Shown in pieces: positions 14,315 through 15,893 of a DNA stretch of 15,893 bases (positions are counted from its first letter, which is position 1; each line of letters opens with the position of its first letter). A program made the position numbers and the translations under genes. The DNA comes from JBCDGZ01 sp038750655 (lineage in GTDB: Bacteria > Bacteroidota > Bacteroidia > Chitinophagales > Saprospiraceae), in contig JBCDGZ010000159.1 in assembly GCA_038750655.1 (NCBI GenBank), forward strand, positions 1 to 15,893, written 5' to 3'. The notes under the pieces were generated by a model that was not told where the DNA came from, made no database searches, and saw only the letters and a program-made list of their open reading frames with translations.

Positions 14315-15306
14315 TCTTCGAAGCGGAACATACGCCCATTCGCCCCAACGATGTAGCCTATCCCGTCAACCACATGTACTGCGTACAGATCGGTATTCGG
14401 AAAGCCTTTGATGCGCTGCCAGGAGTCGCCACCGTCGAGGGTACGCCAGAAATGGCCATCTTCGCCGACGACGTAGCCTTTGCGTTCATCGACAAAAAAG
14501 ACGGCGCGGAAGGGCACATCGGAAACGGTCAGCCGGTCGCCGTCGCGGAGGTTTTGCCAACTTTGGCCACCGTCGCTGGTGCGGAGGATGCTGCCGGAGG
14601 AGCCGACGATATAGCCGCTTTGTGGGCTAGGAAAATGGACATCGCGGAAAAAGTCGCCGTATAGCTGTAGGCGCTGCCACGTTCGACCGGCGTCGACGCT
14701 GTGCAGCACGATGCCGTAGCCTACAGCAACGGCGGTTTGGGCATCCGCAAAGGCGACGCCACTCAGCTCGTGCTCAAAGCTGTCGATTTGAACCGCCCGG
14801 AAATCGGCATCCACCCGAATCAGCTGGCCATATTGGTAGGCTTGCCCCCCAACGACAATTCCGCCGCTTTGATCGAAGAAGGCGACATCGCGGTAGATGC
14901 TGCCGCCGGGTACGCGCTTTACGGCCCAATCCGAGGCTTGCGCGTCGCGGTGCAAAAAGTAGTTTTCGATGCCTACGCTATAGCCCCGGTCTCGCTCGGT
15001 GAAATGCAGGCCGAAGAGGGCTTTATCGGTGAGGGAATCGACTTGCCAGCTGGCACCACCATCGGTAGTGTGGAGTTGAATACCAAGGTACCAGGTGTCG
15101 CCTCCGGCGGCGAAGCCGGTTTGGGCATCAACAAAGTGGATACCATGTAAATTATGTACAGTGGGAGAAGAAAGTTCGGTCCAGGGCAGTTCGATCTGTT
15201 CAGCTTTTTCGCAACTGGTGAGCAGGAGAAGTAAAAGGAATAGGGCTGCCGTAGGCCGTTGCAGCCCAAATACACGCTTAAAAAGTAGGGAAAGATGCAC
15301 TGCCAT
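14311..15306 (-). CDS. Ycf48-like beta-propeller lipoprotein
   Basis: A 331-residue predicted lipoprotein. After a basic N-terminus, a hydrophobic run ends in LTSC (lipid Cys ~32). The mature protein is a repeat protein of the YCF48/BNR-like (photosystem II assembly factor-like) beta-propeller type with four Asp-box motifs: TTDGGASW ~80, SVDAGRTW ~203, TSDGGQSW ~243 and TLDGGDSW ~289. Typical strands such as DVHFPSPQSGYIVGSSGSIL and RAVFFVDERKGYVVGEDGHF are present. In non-photosynthetic bacteria such proteins are exported and poorly characterised; a photosynthetic role is not implied. The start at 15306 overlaps the upstream gene by 29 bases, indicating co-expression. The ending overlaps the PilP-like stop. 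Confidence 0.85.
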   Translation of the reverse strand: MAVHLSLLFKRVFGLQRPTAALFLLLLLLTSCEKAEQIELPWTELSSPTVHNLHGIHFVDAQTGFAAGGDTWYLGIQLHTTDGGASWQVDSLTDKALFGLHFTERDRGYSVGIENYFLHRDAQASDWAVKRVPGGSIYRDVAFFDQSGGIVVGGQAYQYGQLIRVDADFRAVQIDSFEHELSGVAFADAQTAVAVGYGIVLHSVDAGRTWQRLQLYGDFFRDVHFPSPQSGYIVGSSGSILRTSDGGQSWQNLRDGDRLTVSDVPFRAVFFVDERKGYVVGEDGHFWRTLDGGDSWQRIKGFPNTDLYAVHVVDGIGYIVGANGRMFRFED

Positions 15307-15766
15307 AGTGGGAGTAATCTACTTCAGCAACCAAAGGAAAGGTATAGTGATTCATAAAACTAGAGAAAAAGGCACTCAGCTCTTCGAGGTTCACATTGCG
15401 CGAGCCGGGCTTGGGATAATAAGCAATGTGTTTAATCTTGCCTTCTTTTTCCCAAAAAACGTTCAGCCAGAGTTTCAGGCTTTTGAGATCGTAACCAATG
15501 ACATCCGCGTAGGCTTCCATTTCTTTGAGCATACTCAGCCATTTGCTAAAGGCCAGGTTCATATCATTATCACAGACGGCGAGGAGCATGGTGCTGTGTT
15601 CAATATTCAAGGTTTCGAACTGCTTCTCGTACTCCCCGATGATAAACGCCTTGGGCAGGATCGTATCCTCACTATTTCCGGGGGTCGGAGCAACATTTTG
15701 GCTAGTTTGAGCCTGAATAATAGAGAAAAAACAGCAACACAATATGATTAGAAGGAAACGATCCAT
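15278..15766 (-). CDS. Small exported protein of unknown function
   Basis: A 162-residue protein with a signal peptide (MDRFLLIILCCCFFSIIQAQ, cleavage near Ala-19 or Gln-20). The mature part has a helical region (FIIGEYEKQFETLNIEHSTM, LAFSKWLSMLKEMEAYADVI), then IKHIAYYPKPGSRNVNLEEL and a C-terminal segment ending VAEVDYSHYGSASFPTF. No family is recognised with confidence; the C-terminal pattern (strand, helix, strand) recalls small TonB/energy-transducer-like folds, but no specific motif supports that. It is the first gene of a two-gene minus-strand operon with the Ycf48-like lipoprotein, whose start lies inside it. Several Tyr and a Cys at ~75 are noted. Confidence 0.7.
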   Translation of the reverse strand: MDRFLLIILCCCFFSIIQAQTSQNVAPTPGNSEDTILPKAFIIGEYEKQFETLNIEHSTMLLAVCDNDMNLAFSKWLSMLKEMEAYADVIGYDLKSLKLWLNVFWEKEGKIKHIAYYPKPGSRNVNLEELSAFFSSFMNHYTFPLVAEVDYSHYGSASFPTF

Positions 15767-15782
15767 TGCACTAGATTTTTAT

Positions 15783-15790
15783 CAAATTTA
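15783..15790 (-). promoter_or_regulatory. -7 promoter element (TAAATTTG) for the minus-strand operon
   Basis: On the minus strand TAAATTTG (15790-15783) fits TAnnTTTG, with an expected start near 15778, a 12-base leader before ATG 15766. The -33 box is not clear in the A/T-rich upstream sequence. Confidence 0.45.
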
Positions 15791-15860
15791 GTAAAATTAT
15801 TATAAAAAATAACATATGACTACAGTAAAACAGTAAATCAATGCGCTCTAACAGTTCGAT

Positions 15861-15888
15861 AATGTGGCCGCAATAATATTGCCACATT
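15861..15888. other. Hairpin at the right edge of the window
   Basis: AATGTGGC (15861-15868) pairs perfectly with GCCACATT (15881-15888), an 8-bp stem; AAT (15872-15874) and ATT (15878-15880) can extend it after a small bulge. No T-tract follows on either strand within the window, so it is left as an unassigned structure: terminator of a gene outside the window, operator, or repeat. Confidence 0.4.
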
Positions 15889-15893
15889 CCTAA

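Noticed and set aside
14701..15150. Plus-strand ORF of 149 codons opposite the propeller gene
   Set aside because: Shadow of a clear Ycf48-like coding sequence with Asp boxes.

Overview
The window looks like a chromosomal segment of a Bacteroidota bacterium, most likely a Saprospiria-type (Lewinella/Haliscomenobacter-like) organism. The evidence is a large surface protein with SprB-like repeats ending in a gliding-motility/T9SS type-B C-terminal (CHU_C) domain, a DUF1573 lipoprotein, leaders ending in 'QAQ'/'FAQ', weak or absent Shine-Dalgarno sites, and intergenic matches to the Bacteroidota promoter element TAnnTTTG. The species assignment is inference; no rRNA or other marker gene is present.

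Layout, left to right. (1) 1-479 (+): 3' part of an imidazolonepropionase gene (hutI, histidine degradation). (2) 740-4807 (+): a ~1355-residue secreted adhesin-like protein with a signal peptide, an N-terminal domain, a cohesin-like domain, about nine SprB-like repeats, an Ig/PKD-like domain and a CHU_C sorting domain. (3) 4808-5053: convergent intergenic region with three hairpins and a decayed copy of a palindromic repeat. (4) 5054-7255 (-): a soluble TPR/coiled-coil histidine kinase, preceded on the same strand by 7330-7980 (-), a DUF1573 lipoprotein. (5) 8207-14314 (+): a type IV filament-superfamily (T2SS/T4P-like) assembly locus. It holds a MORN-repeat exported protein, a GspK/PilX-like minor pseudopilin with a beta-helix-like body, two further minor pseudopilins (GspI/PilV- and GspJ-like), the GspF/PilC inner-membrane platform protein, a PilO/GspM-like protein, an Ig/FN3-like lipoprotein and a PilP/GspC-like protein. 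(6) 14311-15766 (-): a Ycf48-like beta-propeller lipoprotein and a small exported protein of unknown function, overlapping as an operon. (7) 15767-15893: AT-rich intergenic end with a promoter-like site and a hairpin.

The filament locus is the main biological system. It has minor pseudopilins, platform and inner-membrane alignment proteins, but no ATPase (GspE/PilB), secretin (GspD/PilQ), major pseudopilin, prepilin peptidase or PilM/PilN/GspL; these must be encoded elsewhere if the machine is functional. Two genes not part of the textbook set are embedded in it: the MORN protein at the head, and the Ig-like lipoprotein between the PilO-like and PilP-like genes.

The most unexpected non-coding signal is a pair of related small elements inside this locus, at about 10399-10457 and, in inverted orientation, 12112-12250. 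They share three collinear blocks. The longer copy has terminal inverted repeats (CAAGTTGCGAT) and carries a 22-bp perfect palindrome. Both sit in intergenic gaps and create misleading upstream in-frame start codons for the genes that follow.
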